Positions 17,334-25,447 of a stretch of 64,000 nt of DNA are shown here, in pieces; position 1 is the first letter of the stretch; each line of letters begins with the position of its first letter. This DNA comes from an uncultured Polaribacter sp. GTDB taxonomy: Bacteria; Bacteroidota; Bacteroidia; Flavobacteriales; Flavobacteriaceae. The stretch covers positions 62,001-126,000 of the forward strand of contig NZ_CANMUE010000009.1 in assembly GCF_947500975.1 (NCBI RefSeq), given 5' to 3'. The position numbers and the translations under genes were made by a program. The notes below the pieces were generated by a model. The model did not search any database, was not told where the DNA came from, and saw only the letters and a program-made list of their open reading frames with translations.

Positions 17334-18314
17334 ATGGAAGCAAATATTGCTGTATCTTCTGAAATCGAAGAAACTTGGAATGGTGGTGGGCCACAACCGT
17401 TAGGGGCAAGTTATGGTAAAATGATGATGTGGTTTTTCATCGTTTCTGATGCATTAACATTTTCAGGATTTTTAGCAGCTTACGGTTTAACCCGTTTTAA
17501 GTTTATCGATTCTTGGCCAATTGCAGATGAGGTGTTTACACATATCCCATTTATACATGGTAATTATCCAATGATTTATGTCGCTTTTATGACATTTGTA
17601 CTAATTTTTTCTTCTGTAACTATGGTTTTAGCGGTAGATGCAGGTCATAAAATGCAAAAGAATAAAGTTGCTTGGTATATGTTTGCAACCATAATTGGAG
17701 GTTTAATTTTTCTTGGTTCTCAAGCTTGGGAATGGAATACCTTTATTAAAGGTTCTTATGGAGCAGTAAAAACTACTGATGGTAAAATTTTACAATTTGT
17801 TAAAGACGGGCATCAAATAGCATTGTCTGACTTTGTAGTAGGAGATAGATTAGATTATAGAGAAGAACATACAAGAAAAAACGGTTTATGGTTTGAGAGT
17901 GGAAAAGCTCTTCCTCAATATTCTGTTGCTCAAATAATGGCTTCTTATAAGGCAGATCCTTCTATACAAATTAGAAGTGAACAAATTAATGCTGATTTAA
18001 AACAAAAAATTGTTTTATCAAGAGAAAAAGGATTATCAGAATTAGGAAAAGGTAAAATGGTTGTTGAAGGAGCCGATTTAAAGGTTAATGAATATGGTAA
18101 TACTATTTTCGCAGATTTCTTTTTCTTTATTACAGGATTTCATGGATTTCACGTTTTTTCTGGAATCTTAATAAACATAATCATTTTCTTTAATGTTGTT
18201 CTTGGAACATATGAAAAAAGAGGACACTATGAAATGGTAGAAAAGGTTGGATTATATTGGCACTTTGTAGATTTAGTTTGGGTATTTGTATTCACATTCT
18301 TTTACTTAGTTTAA
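17334..18314 (+). CDS. Cytochrome c oxidase subunit III with extra-helical insertion
   Basis: This 326-residue COX3-fold protein starts with a GPQPLGASYGKMMMW-type segment and ends with the helix WHFVDLVWVFVFTFFYL. Between two membrane helices, at roughly residues 140-250, is a hydrophilic insertion of about 110 residues. It includes LQFVKDGHQIALSDF and a Lys/Glu-rich helix and is not present in the usual 260-residue subunit. The FHGFHVFSGI helix carries the conserved His residues. It is co-directional with the short subunit III (54 bases) and subunit IV (18 bases). The insertion probably faces the periplasm or contacts another subunit, which is inference. Confidence 0.9.
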   Translation: MEANIAVSSEIEETWNGGGPQPLGASYGKMMMWFFIVSDALTFSGFLAAYGLTRFKFIDSWPIADEVFTHIPFIHGNYPMIYVAFMTFVLIFSSVTMVLAVDAGHKMQKNKVAWYMFATIIGGLIFLGSQAWEWNTFIKGSYGAVKTTDGKILQFVKDGHQIALSDFVVGDRLDYREEHTRKNGLWFESGKALPQYSVAQIMASYKADPSIQIRSEQINADLKQKIVLSREKGLSELGKGKMVVEGADLKVNEYGNTIFADFFFFITGFHGFHVFSGILINIIIFFNVVLGTYEKRGHYEMVEKVGLYWHFVDLVWVFVFTFFYLV

Positions 18315-18332
18315 TTATAAAAGGTTTATAAA

Positions 18333-18674
18333 ATGGCACACGCACACGAGTCAAATACAAAAAGAATATGGGTAGTCTTCGGTTTACTATCTGTAATTAC
18401 AATTGTAGAAGTATTTTTAGGGATAGAAAAATATGATTCCCTTCATTTAACAAGTTTTTTTGGAACAAGCCCATTAAACTGGATATTTATTTTACTAACG
18501 CTTTTAAAAGCATATTACATTACTTGGGCATTTATGCACATGGAAGGAGAAAAGAAAGCTTTAAGAAGATCAGTAGTTTGGTCTGCAGTTTTTCTAATTT
18601 GCTATCTTGTAACACTGCTCTTAATAGAAGGAGGTTATTTATATAGCACATTAGCACCACTTGTAAAATGGTAG
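18333..18674 (+). CDS. Cytochrome c oxidase subunit IV (prokaryotic type)
   Basis: This 113-residue protein has a short His-rich N-terminus (MAHAHES) and three membrane helices. The second, LLKAYYITWAFMHMEGEKK, is the signature of prokaryotic COX4/CyoD-like subunits. It stabilises the oxidase complex and has no cofactor. It follows subunit III by 18 bases. A terminator comes 14 bases after its stop, so a first transcript probably ends here and the SCO genes have their own start. Confidence 0.88.
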   Translation: MAHAHESNTKRIWVVFGLLSVITIVEVFLGIEKYDSLHLTSFFGTSPLNWIFILLTLLKAYYITWAFMHMEGEKKALRRSVVWSAVFLICYLVTLLLIEGGYLYSTLAPLVKW

Positions 18675-18687
18675 TTTAAAAATATAA

Positions 18688-18711
18688 AGGTGGTTTTAAC
18701 CGCCTTTTTTT
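18688..18711 (+). terminator. Intrinsic terminator after the oxidase subunit genes
   Basis: An eight-pair stem, AGGTGGTT/AACCGCCT with a two-base loop, is followed by seven T residues. Confidence 0.8.
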
Positions 18712-18761
18712 ATACGCTTAACCTGCTTTAATATTAAACTTAATTATAAAAAATTCTGAGT

Positions 18762-19433
18762 ATGAAATTCTTTACAAAGAAAAGAGTCGTCTTATTTTTA
18801 CTTTTTATTTTTCCTTTAATTTGTTTTTTAATCCTTTCTACAGGAGAAAATAATTTTACAAAACTGCCAATAGTAACAAAAAATATTGTTGATATTTCTG
18901 AAATTACTTCTGGTAAAAAAATAACTTTTAAAGAAAATGTTTCAATTGTTTGTTTTTTAGGAAAAGATTTAAAAGCAAGTAAAACAGGAGTTTTTAATTT
19001 TAATGAAAAAATTTATAAAAAATTTACTGATTATAAAAAGTTTCAAGTAATTGCAATTTATCCATCAGATAAAGAAGCTGAAGTACAAGAATTAAAAATT
19101 GAGTTAGGAGTTTTTACAGATATGATTAAATGGAATTTTATTGCAAGTTCTAAAGAAGAGATAGAAGCATTTTATAGTAGTTTAAATACTGGAGAGAGTT
19201 TAAAAAACAGTTATATTTCTAAGGCATATTTAATTGATAAAGATGGTCATCTAAGAGGAAGAATAAAAGATGCTGATAGTAAAAATGGCAAACTTTTTGG
19301 ATATAACATGAATTCTGTTGCAGTATTAAATGGAAAATTAAAAGATGATATAAAAGTACTTTATTACGAGTATTATGCTGCTTTTAAAAGTAAGAATGAA
19401 AACAAAGCCGATAGAAAAGAAGTTGGATTATGA
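18762..19433 (+). CDS. SCO/thioredoxin-fold-like protein lacking the metal cysteines
   Basis: This 223-residue protein has an N-terminal membrane anchor (residues 8-26). A region follows whose order of strands and helices tracks SCO/AhpC-type folds: FKENVSIVCFLG, KFQVIAIYPSDKEAEVQ, and KAYLIDKDGHLRGRIKD near the end. Where SCO proteins carry CxxxC, only a single Cys appears, in IVCFLGKDLKAS. The start of the true SCO gene overlaps its stop (ATGA). It looks like a degenerate paralogue that may pair with SCO in copper delivery to the oxidase. The fold assignment is inference from spacing and context. Confidence 0.6.
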   Translation: MKFFTKKRVVLFLLFIFPLICFLILSTGENNFTKLPIVTKNIVDISEITSGKKITFKENVSIVCFLGKDLKASKTGVFNFNEKIYKKFTDYKKFQVIAIYPSDKEAEVQELKIELGVFTDMIKWNFIASSKEEIEAFYSSLNTGESLKNSYISKAYLIDKDGHLRGRIKDADSKNGKLFGYNMNSVAVLNGKLKDDIKVLYYEYYAAFKSKNENKADRKEVGL

Positions 19434-20074
19434 TTAAAAAAAACGCTTATATAGGTATTTCTTTTATTATCTTGTTGTTTGGTATTTACACTGTTCCAAA
19501 GGTTGTAGATCGTTTTAAGAAAACAGATTTAATAAAGTTTAATAAAGTCCCTGATTTTGAATTTATAAATCAAGAAGGGAAAATAATTAACAATAAAACA
19601 TATCAAGATAAAGTGTATGTAGTGGAGTTTTTCTTTTCTACTTGTCCAACAATTTGCCCAGTAATGAATCAGAAAATGACAACCATTCAAGATTCATTTT
19701 TTGGTAATCCGGAATTTGGTATTGCTTCAATATCTATTACTCCAGAAATTGACACACCAGAAATTTTAAAAGCATATGCAAAAAATAATAATATTATTCA
19801 TAAAAATTGGCACTTGTTAACAGGTAAATCAAGTGATTTTGTATACAATTTATCTAACAAAGGATTTAAATTGTTTACAGGAAAAGGAGATGAAGAACAT
19901 GGCGGTTTTGAGCATTCAGGTTTGTTTGCCCTGGTAGATAAAGATGGATATATCAGATCTAGAAAAGATGAGTTTGGAAACCCTATAATGTATTATAGAG
20001 CTATAGAAGAACAAGGTTTTGAGGATCAAATAAAAGAATTAAAAGAAGACATTAAATTATTATTAAATGAGTAA
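19430..20074 (+). CDS. SCO1/SenC-family copper chaperone for cytochrome oxidase
   Basis: This 214-residue protein is anchored by one N-terminal helix and has a thioredoxin fold. It carries the copper-binding CPTIC motif (Cys72 and Cys76) and the downstream ligand His162 in GFEHSGLF. SCO proteins deliver copper to, or reduce, the CuA centre of subunit II on the periplasmic face. It overlaps both neighbours by a few bases (the Cys-poor paralogue upstream and DUF420 downstream), so all are probably made together. Confidence 0.92.
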   Translation: MIKKNAYIGISFIILLFGIYTVPKVVDRFKKTDLIKFNKVPDFEFINQEGKIINNKTYQDKVYVVEFFFSTCPTICPVMNQKMTTIQDSFFGNPEFGIASISITPEIDTPEILKAYAKNNNIIHKNWHLLTGKSSDFVYNLSNKGFKLFTGKGDEEHGGFEHSGLFALVDKDGYIRSRKDEFGNPIMYYRAIEEQGFEDQIKELKEDIKLLLNE

Positions 20075-20606
20075 TTTATCACAAGAAAAAAAGTACCAAA
20101 AGATTATAAAAATATTATCTATTATAATTCCATTAGCTGTTGCAGCTTTATTTGGAATTAACTTACAAAAGCTAGGTTTTGATATAGAACCTTTAACTTT
20201 TTTGCCACCAATTTATGCATCTATTAATGGGTTAACTGCAGTTGTTTTAATTGCTGCTGTTATTGCAATTAAAAAAGGGAACAAAAAATTACACGAACAA
20301 TTAAATACATTTGCAATACTATGTTCTTTAGTTTTTTTACTGATGTATATAGCATATCATATGACATCAAATTCAACAAGTTTTGGAGGAGAAGGAGTTA
20401 TTAAATACGTTTATTATTTTATTTTAATTACTCATATTATTTTGTCAGTAATTATAATTCCGTTTGTATTAACCACTTTTATGAGGGCAAAGTTGGGTAA
20501 TTTTAAAGATCATAAAAAAATAGCAAAAATTACATTTCCTCTTTGGTTATATGTTGCTATTACTGGTGTTGTCGTATATTTAATGATATCTCCTTATTAT
20601 GTTTAA
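20067..20606 (+). CDS. DUF420 membrane protein (CtaM-like)
   Basis: This 179-residue protein has five predicted membrane helices. Conserved histidines lie in KKLHEQLN, YIAYHMTS and ITHIILS, matching DUF420, which is often found with cytochrome oxidase genes. Bacillus CtaM, in this family, is needed for oxidase assembly. It overlaps the SCO gene by 8 bases and the next small gene by 8 bases. An assembly role is supported by family and context. The chemistry is unknown. Confidence 0.85.
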   Translation: MSNLSQEKKYQKIIKILSIIIPLAVAALFGINLQKLGFDIEPLTFLPPIYASINGLTAVVLIAAVIAIKKGNKKLHEQLNTFAILCSLVFLLMYIAYHMTSNSTSFGGEGVIKYVYYFILITHIILSVIIIPFVLTTFMRAKLGNFKDHKKIAKITFPLWLYVAITGVVVYLMISPYYV

Positions 20607-20817
20607 AAAAGCATTTCTACTATTTTTATTGATGTTTTTTTCTGTAAATTCTACATCAGGGCAATGTGCAATGTGTAAAGCAGTTGTAGAAAATGGTGAT
20701 GTTGATATGGCAGAAGGTGTTAATAATGGTATTTCATACTTAATGATTTTTCCTTATTTACTAATTGCTGGTTTATTTTATACTTTATATAGATATAGAA
20801 AGCAAACTAAAAATTAA
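20599..20817 (+). CDS. Small membrane protein with a CxxC motif after the signal sequence
   Basis: This 72-residue protein has a cleavable-type leader (MFKKAFLLFLLMFFSVNSTSG), then QCAMCKAVVENGD, a short acidic stretch and one membrane helix (YLMIFPYLLIAGLFYTLY). A basic tail follows. The CxxC would lie at the periplasmic end of the mature protein. It overlaps DUF420 by 8 bases and ends the oxidase-assembly run. A copper or thiol-redox role would fit its place but is not shown. I know no characterised homologue. Confidence 0.7.
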   Translation: MFKKAFLLFLLMFFSVNSTSGQCAMCKAVVENGDVDMAEGVNNGISYLMIFPYLLIAGLFYTLYRYRKQTKN

Positions 20818-20831
20818 CATTTCAATAAGAT

Positions 20832-20859
20832 TAAAAGTATGTAACATATTTTACTTTTA
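20832..20859 (+). terminator. Weak hairpin after the oxidase-assembly run
   Basis: TAAAAGTA/TACTTTTA can pair around a twelve-base loop. A second AT-only hairpin, AAACAAA/TTTGTTT with trailing T residues, lies at 20877-20900. Either could end transcription before the TolC-type gene. Neither is strong. Confidence 0.35.
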
Positions 20860-20941
20860 GTCGTCTTATTATAGACAAACAAATTTTTTTGTTTATTTTA
20901 TTGATATTTTTACAACATAAACCAACCAAAAACAAATCGTT

Positions 20942-22267
20942 TTGAAAATTAAACTTTTACTACTAGTTACAGTTTTAACTTCCCTAACTGCTTTTTCACA
21001 AAAAGAATGGACCTTAAGAGAATGTGTTGATTATGCATTAGAAAAAAACATTACAATTCAGCAAAACAAATTAAGTTTAGAACTTGCAAAAAAAGATGTA
21101 GACATTGCCAAAGGAAATTTTTTACCTAATTTAACAGGTAGTTCTACTAATAGATTTGGGTTTGGATCTTTAATTGATAATATTAGTAATTCAAGAATTT
21201 CCACAGACAATTTTAACGCTTCTTTTGATTTAAGTTCAAGTGTAACTATTTTTAACGGATTTAGAAATACAAACACCTATAAGCAAGCTCAATTAGGGGT
21301 AGAATCTAGTTTATTAGATTTACAAAAAATAGAAAATGATATTTCTTTATTTGTAGTAAATGGATATTTAAATATTCTTTTTGCAAAAGAAAATTTAAGC
21401 GCAGCAAAAGTTCAATATGAAATAAGTAAAACTCAAATTGAAGCAGCAGAAAGTAGGTTTAATTCAGGTGTAATTCCTAAAGGAGATTTGTTAAACACAC
21501 AATCTACAGCAGCTACAAATTTACAAGCTGTTATTACACAAGAGAATGCTTTAGATTTAGCAAAATTAAATTTAACGCAGTTATTACAGGTTTCTCCTAA
21601 TAATTTTGATGTTGCTCCTGTTGATGTAGGAACACCTTCAGCAAATCTATTTTATAAGAACTCTACCATTGTTTACGATAAATCTTTAGACAGATTGCCA
21701 GAAATTGAAAGAGCAAAATTAGCAATTGAAAATGCGGATTTTAATATTAAAATTGCAAAAGGTTTTTACCTTCCTACTGTAACTTTATTTGGAGGAGCTG
21801 GTACTGGTTATAGTCACAGATTTAATGAAATTTTTTCTAATGATTATTTTTTTAAACAATTAAATGATAACTTAGGGTACAATTTAGGAGTGTCTATAAG
21901 TGTACCAATCTTTAATCGTTTTCAAACAAAGAATAGTGTAGCACAATCAGTAATTAATAAAGAGCTTTCGGAATTAAACTTAGAGAGTGAAAAATTAAGT
22001 TTAAAGCAAACCATAGAGCAATCATTTTTAGATGTAAAAACAGCTTTAAAAACATATGAGGCTGCTAAAATCTCTTTAGAAGCTCAGCAAGAGGCTTTTA
22101 AAAATGCCCAAGAGCGTTATAATTATGGTGCCATGACTCAGTTTGATTTTGATCAAGTAAGAACACGTTTAGTAAACGCAGAAGCTACTTTAATAAGATC
22201 TAAATATGATTATGTTTTTAAAACAAAGGTTTTACAGTTTTATGCTGGAGATTTAGTTTTAGATTAA
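20942..22267 (+). CDS. TolC-family outer-membrane efflux protein
   Basis: This 441-residue protein starts at a TTG codon and has a signal peptide ending AFSQ. It then shows the two similar halves of TolC folds: WTLRECVDYALEKNI at the start, ERAKLAIENADFNIKIAKGFYLPTV at mid-length, and a long helical segment with QERYNYGAMTQFDFDQVRT. It forms a trimeric outer-membrane duct for type I secretion or RND/ABC efflux. No membrane-fusion protein or pump gene is adjacent, so its partners are elsewhere. A strong terminator follows its stop. The TTG start is required because no ATG precedes the leader. Confidence 0.9.
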   Translation: MKIKLLLLVTVLTSLTAFSQKEWTLRECVDYALEKNITIQQNKLSLELAKKDVDIAKGNFLPNLTGSSTNRFGFGSLIDNISNSRISTDNFNASFDLSSSVTIFNGFRNTNTYKQAQLGVESSLLDLQKIENDISLFVVNGYLNILFAKENLSAAKVQYEISKTQIEAAESRFNSGVIPKGDLLNTQSTAATNLQAVITQENALDLAKLNLTQLLQVSPNNFDVAPVDVGTPSANLFYKNSTIVYDKSLDRLPEIERAKLAIENADFNIKIAKGFYLPTVTLFGGAGTGYSHRFNEIFSNDYFFKQLNDNLGYNLGVSISVPIFNRFQTKNSVAQSVINKELSELNLESEKLSLKQTIEQSFLDVKTALKTYEAAKISLEAQQEAFKNAQERYNYGAMTQFDFDQVRTRLVNAEATLIRSKYDYVFKTKVLQFYAGDLVLD

Positions 22268-22287
22268 ATTAAAATATATTTTAAAAA

Positions 22288-22328
22288 AAAAAGACCTTTT
22301 AAGTTTGTAAACTTGTAAGGTCTTTTCT
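22288..22328 (+). terminator. Long intrinsic terminator after the TolC-type gene
   Basis: The stem AAAAGACCTT/AAGGTCTTTT encloses a second paired stretch, AAGTTT/AAACTT, and is followed by T residues. Confidence 0.85.
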
Positions 22329-22354
22329 TATACAATTTTCTTTTATTGAAATAC

Positions 22355-22362
22355 TATCTTTG
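22355..22362 (+). promoter_or_regulatory. -7 promoter element for tsaB
   Basis: TATCTTTG lies 15 bases before the TTG start of tsaB. It supports a short leader and a start at 22378. Confidence 0.5.
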
Positions 22363-22377
22363 TAAAAAAAATAGAAT

Positions 22378-23064
22378 TTGGCAATTATCCTTAATATAGA
22401 AACCGCAACAAAAAACTGCTCTGTTAGTATTGCAAACAATGGAAATATTATTGCAATAAAAGAATTGAATAATGGTAATTATTCTCACGCAGAAGTTTTA
22501 CATTCTTTTATAAACGATATTTTAAAGGAAGCAAAAATTGAGAGTACTCAATTAGATGCAATTGCCATAAGTAAAGGTCCAGGTTCTTATACGGGGTTAA
22601 GAATTGGAGTTTCTGCCGCAAAAGGGCTTTGTTTTGCTTTAATTAAGCCATTAATTTCAATTGATACTTTAACATCTTTATCATATTCCATTTCAATTGA
22701 TGATGGAATTATAATACCAATGTTAGATGCACGTAGAATGGAAGTGTATGCTGCTATTTTTGATAAAAATCATCAAAAGATAAGAGAAATAAAAGCTGAA
22801 ATTATTGATGAGAATTCTTTTTCAGTAGAATTAACTAAAGGTAAAGTTTATTTTTTAGGTGATGGGTCTCGTAAATGTAAAGATATTATTACTCATGAAA
22901 ATGCAGTTTTTATAGATGATAAATTCCCTTCAGCAAAAGAAATGGCAAAGTTATCATATCATAAATACAAAATAAGCGACATAGAAAATGTCGCTTATTT
23001 TGAACCTTTTTATTTAAAAGATTTTGTTGTAATTCCTGAAAAGAAAAAGAAACCTATTTTTTAA
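22378..23064 (+). CDS. tsaB: tRNA threonylcarbamoyladenosine (t6A37) synthesis protein TsaB
   Basis: This 228-residue protein has the ASKHA-type N-terminus ILNIETATKNCSVSIA and the diagnostic stretch SKGPGSYTGLRIGVSAAKGL at residues 65-84. TsaB pairs with TsaD and TsaE in the cytosol to make t6A on ANN-decoding tRNAs. Translation must begin at the TTG at 22378, as no ATG is in frame upstream and the leader motif begins at once. Its last 11 bases overlap the end of the convergent MscS gene. Confidence 0.93.
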   Translation: MAIILNIETATKNCSVSIANNGNIIAIKELNNGNYSHAEVLHSFINDILKEAKIESTQLDAIAISKGPGSYTGLRIGVSAAKGLCFALIKPLISIDTLTSLSYSISIDDGIIIPMLDARRMEVYAAIFDKNHQKIREIKAEIIDENSFSVELTKGKVYFLGDGSRKCKDIITHENAVFIDDKFPSAKEMAKLSYHKYKISDIENVAYFEPFYLKDFVVIPEKKKKPIF

Positions 23065-23854
23065 TCTCTACTTGATGTGGATAAGGAATTTCTATTCCAG
23101 CATTATCTAAAGCAATTTTAACATCTTCAGTTACACCAAAATAAACATCCCAATAATCATCTGTAGTACACCAAGGTCTAACCGCAAAATTTACAGAACT
23201 ATCTGCTAGTTCAGCAACATTTACGCTAGGAGCAGGGTTTTTTAATACTTTTGGGTGAGAAGTTAAAACATTCATTAAAACTTCTTTTGTTTTTTTAATA
23301 TCTGCGTCGTAAGAAACACCAATAGTTAAATCTACACGTCTTGTTCCTTCTGAAGTATAATTTAAAATAGTACCATTTGACAAAACTCCATTAGGAATAA
23401 TGATTTCTTTATTTGACAATCCAGTTAATTTCGTTGTAAAGATTTCTATTTCTTTAATTACACCAATTTCTCCTTGCGCTTCAACTAAATCACCTATTTT
23501 AAAAGGTTTAAAAATCATGATTAATACACCACCTGCAAAATTAGCTAAAGAACCTTGTAATGCTAAACCAACAGCTAAACCAGCAGCAGCAATAATAGCA
23601 GCAAATGAAGTTGTAGCAATACCTAATTGAGAAATTACAGTAATAAATAATAATATTTTAAGAATCCATCCTAATAAGTTACCTAAAAATTTTTGAAGTG
23701 AAATATCCACTCCTCTTTTTGACATTATTTTTCTTACTGATTTTACTACTAATTTAATTAATAATAAACCAATAATTAATATTGCTAAAGCAGTAATTAC
23801 TTTTGGTGCATATTCAATTAAAATATGTTTTGCTTTCTGAATATATTCTTCCAT
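23054..23854 (-). CDS. MscS-family small-conductance mechanosensitive channel
   Basis: This 266-residue protein has three membrane helices. The pore helix is the Ala/Gly-rich LAVGLALQGSLANFAGG. The beta domain then follows (FKIGDLVEAQGEIGVIKEI, IPNGVLSNGTILNYT) and a C-terminal alpha/beta part. MscS channels open under membrane tension to release solutes after hypo-osmotic shock, useful in a marine cell. The gene has its own -7 box and overlaps tsaB tail-to-tail by 11 bases. Confidence 0.92.
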   Translation of the reverse strand: MEEYIQKAKHILIEYAPKVITALAILIIGLLLIKLVVKSVRKIMSKRGVDISLQKFLGNLLGWILKILLFITVISQLGIATTSFAAIIAAAGLAVGLALQGSLANFAGGVLIMIFKPFKIGDLVEAQGEIGVIKEIEIFTTKLTGLSNKEIIIPNGVLSNGTILNYTSEGTRRVDLTIGVSYDADIKKTKEVLMNVLTSHPKVLKNPAPSVNVAELADSSVNFAVRPWCTTDDYWDVYFGVTEDVKIALDNAGIEIPYPHQVEIKK

Positions 23855-23874
23855 TTTTTTGTTTTATTTGACGG

Positions 23875-23882
23875 CAAAAATA
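23875..23882 (-). promoter_or_regulatory. -7 promoter element for the MscS gene
   Basis: The minus-strand sequence TATTTTTG matches exactly and lies about 20 bases before the start codon at 23854. Confidence 0.5.
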
Positions 23883-23907
23883 ATTCAAAAAAAATTAAAT
23901 ACTAATA

Positions 23908-24267
23908 TTATAATTGTAAAAATAGCGTTAAAATTCCCAATCCAGCAGGTATAGATTGTATGTATAATATTCGCTTATTTTTTGTAGAAAAAGCTCCGTA
24001 AATACCAGCCACAAAAACACAGCATAAGAAAAATAGAGCAACATCTGTTTTTTCTGAAATAATTGACCATATTAAACCTGCTGCTAAAAAACCATTATAT
24101 AAACCTTGGTTTGCAGCCATTACTTTTGTTTCTTCTGCAAACTCTTTACTTTTTAATTCAAAAGCCTTTATTCCTTTTTTAGTTGTCCATAGAGCCATTT
24201 CTAAATAAAGGATATAAATATGGATTATTGATACAAGAGCTATAAGTGATAATTGTAAATAGTTCAT
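23908..24267 (-). CDS. DUF1304 family small membrane protein
   Basis: This 119-residue protein has four hydrophobic segments. The pattern VSIIHIYILYLEM, then the amphipathic loop KAFELKSKEFAEE, then NQGLYNGFLAAGLIW, is the hallmark of DUF1304. The function of the family is not established. It lies between the MscS gene and a dodecin gene, all leftward, but terminators and gaps suggest separate transcripts. Confidence 0.85.
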   Translation of the reverse strand: MNYLQLSLIALVSIIHIYILYLEMALWTTKKGIKAFELKSKEFAEETKVMAANQGLYNGFLAAGLIWSIISEKTDVALFFLCCVFVAGIYGAFSTKNKRILYIQSIPAGLGILTLFLQL

Positions 24268-24283
24268 TATGGTTAAAATTTAA

Positions 24284-24319
24284 AAAAGCGATTTAGTAAA
24301 AATAAATCGCTTTTTTTGT
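24284..24319 (-). terminator. Intrinsic terminator after the dodecin gene
   Basis: AAAAAAGCGATTTA/TAAATCGCTTTTTT pairs over fourteen bases around a seven-base loop. On the minus strand it ends in a T-run, just past the dodecin stop. Confidence 0.85.
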
Positions 24320-24337
24320 AGTAGAATATTTTATTTT

Positions 24338-24538
24338 TTAATTTACTTCAAAAGTAATTTTTAGATTTACTCTAAATTCAGTAACATTATTTCCGTTTAC
24401 GACTGCACTTTGTGATTGTACAAATACAGATTTAATGTTTTTTACAGATTTAGCAGCTTGTTTTACTGCTTTTCTTGTAGCTTCTTCCCAGCTTTTATCT
24501 GAGTTTGCTAATACTTCAATAACTTTCATTACTGCCAT
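24338..24538 (-). CDS. Dodecin family flavin-binding protein
   Basis: This 66-residue protein matches dodecin: MKVIEVLANSDKSWEEATRKAV, a short helix, then VKNIKSVFVQSQSAVVNGN and the closing strand FRVNLKITFEV. Dodecins assemble as hollow dodecamers that store or buffer flavins such as riboflavin or FMN. The protein has the usual length and is the only gene of its transcript, judging by the terminators on either side. Confidence 0.88.
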   Translation of the reverse strand: MAVMKVIEVLANSDKSWEEATRKAVKQAAKSVKNIKSVFVQSQSAVVNGNNVTEFRVNLKITFEVN

Positions 24539-24610
24539 AATAATTATAAATATTAAGATTTGTATATGGTAAATATAAAGCTTTTAATTTTAAAAAAAAA
24601 GTAAGCAAAT

Positions 24611-24645
24611 AAAAAAGGTTAGAATATATATCCTAACCTTTTTTT
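24611..24645 (-). terminator. Intrinsic terminator after the TonB gene
   Basis: AAAAAAGGTTAG/CTAACCTTTTTTT forms a stem with an AT-only loop. The symmetric A/T tracts would allow it to work in both directions. Confidence 0.8.
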
Positions 24646-24663
24646 AATTTTGTGTTCTTGAAC

Positions 24664-25383
24664 TTACTCAACAATTAGAGAAAATGGAATACTATATTTT
24701 ACACCTACTGGTTTCCCTCTTTGTCTACCAGGTTTCATTTTAGGTAATTGTTTCATTACTTTAACAACTTCAGACTTAATTTTTGGGTGAGGTGCTCTTG
24801 CTTGAACATTTACGATGTTTCCATTTTTATCAATTTTAAAACCAATATAAACTTTTTTCTTACCTGGTGATAATCCTAATTCATTTGGTAAATCAGCATC
24901 AAATTTTCTAGAAAAGTGTTTTTGTACCATTTTACTAAAACAACTTTTAAGTTGAGTTTTGTTTCCTTTACATCCAGGAAAAACAGGTACATCTTCAATA
25001 ATCATAAAACTAACATCTTCAACAACTTCTTCTACTTCTTCTACTTCTTCTATCTCTTCAACAACAACCATTTCTGTTTCATCAGTTTCAGTTGATTCTA
25101 TAACTGTTTCTACAATTTCTTCCTCATCTTCAACAACTTCAATTTTTTCTGGTGTTGGAGGTGGTGGAGTTTTTGGTTTAACAGGTTCTATTCTTTCTGT
25201 AATAGGAATTTCTTCTTCCATTTCAGCACTCATACTAACAGTACCTAAATCACCATAAGTTTTATCATAAGTTTTTTTCTCAATTGCAGCATATGTTACA
25301 AAAAGTGCTAAAACTAAGCCAATTTGCATAAAAATTTTACTGTAATTTTCTAAATTTGATTTTGGACTTTTCTTAATTTGCAT
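24664..25383 (-). CDS. TonB-family energy transducer
   Basis: This 239-residue protein has one N-terminal inner-membrane helix (IFMQIGLVLALFVTYAAI). A periplasmic linker at residues 50-125 follows, with a short PKTPPPPTPEK run. A long Val/Glu-rich acidic stretch (EEIEEVEEVEEVVED) takes the place of the usual Pro/Lys repeats. The C-terminal TonB domain (KKVYIGFKIDKNGNIVNVQA, KQLPKMKPGRQRGKPVGVKY) is typical. It passes proton-motive energy from ExbBD to outer-membrane receptors. It is the last gene of the maeB-sprA run, or separate from it, as a 64-base gap precedes it. Confidence 0.9.
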   Translation of the reverse strand: MQIKKSPKSNLENYSKIFMQIGLVLALFVTYAAIEKKTYDKTYGDLGTVSMSAEMEEEIPITERIEPVKPKTPPPPTPEKIEVVEDEEEIVETVIESTETDETEMVVVEEIEEVEEVEEVVEDVSFMIIEDVPVFPGCKGNKTQLKSCFSKMVQKHFSRKFDADLPNELGLSPGKKKVYIGFKIDKNGNIVNVQARAPHPKIKSEVVKVMKQLPKMKPGRQRGKPVGVKYSIPFSLIVE

Positions 25384-25447
25384 TGTTAAATAGTTTTAAT
25401 AGTTCGCTAATTTAATTAAATTATTGCTTTATACACAACATTAGGCA

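Noticed and set aside
24959..25258. 99-codon Ser/Thr-rich open frame on the plus strand
   Set aside because: It is the reverse complement of the Glu/Val-rich linker of the TonB gene. The odd composition comes from that repeat.
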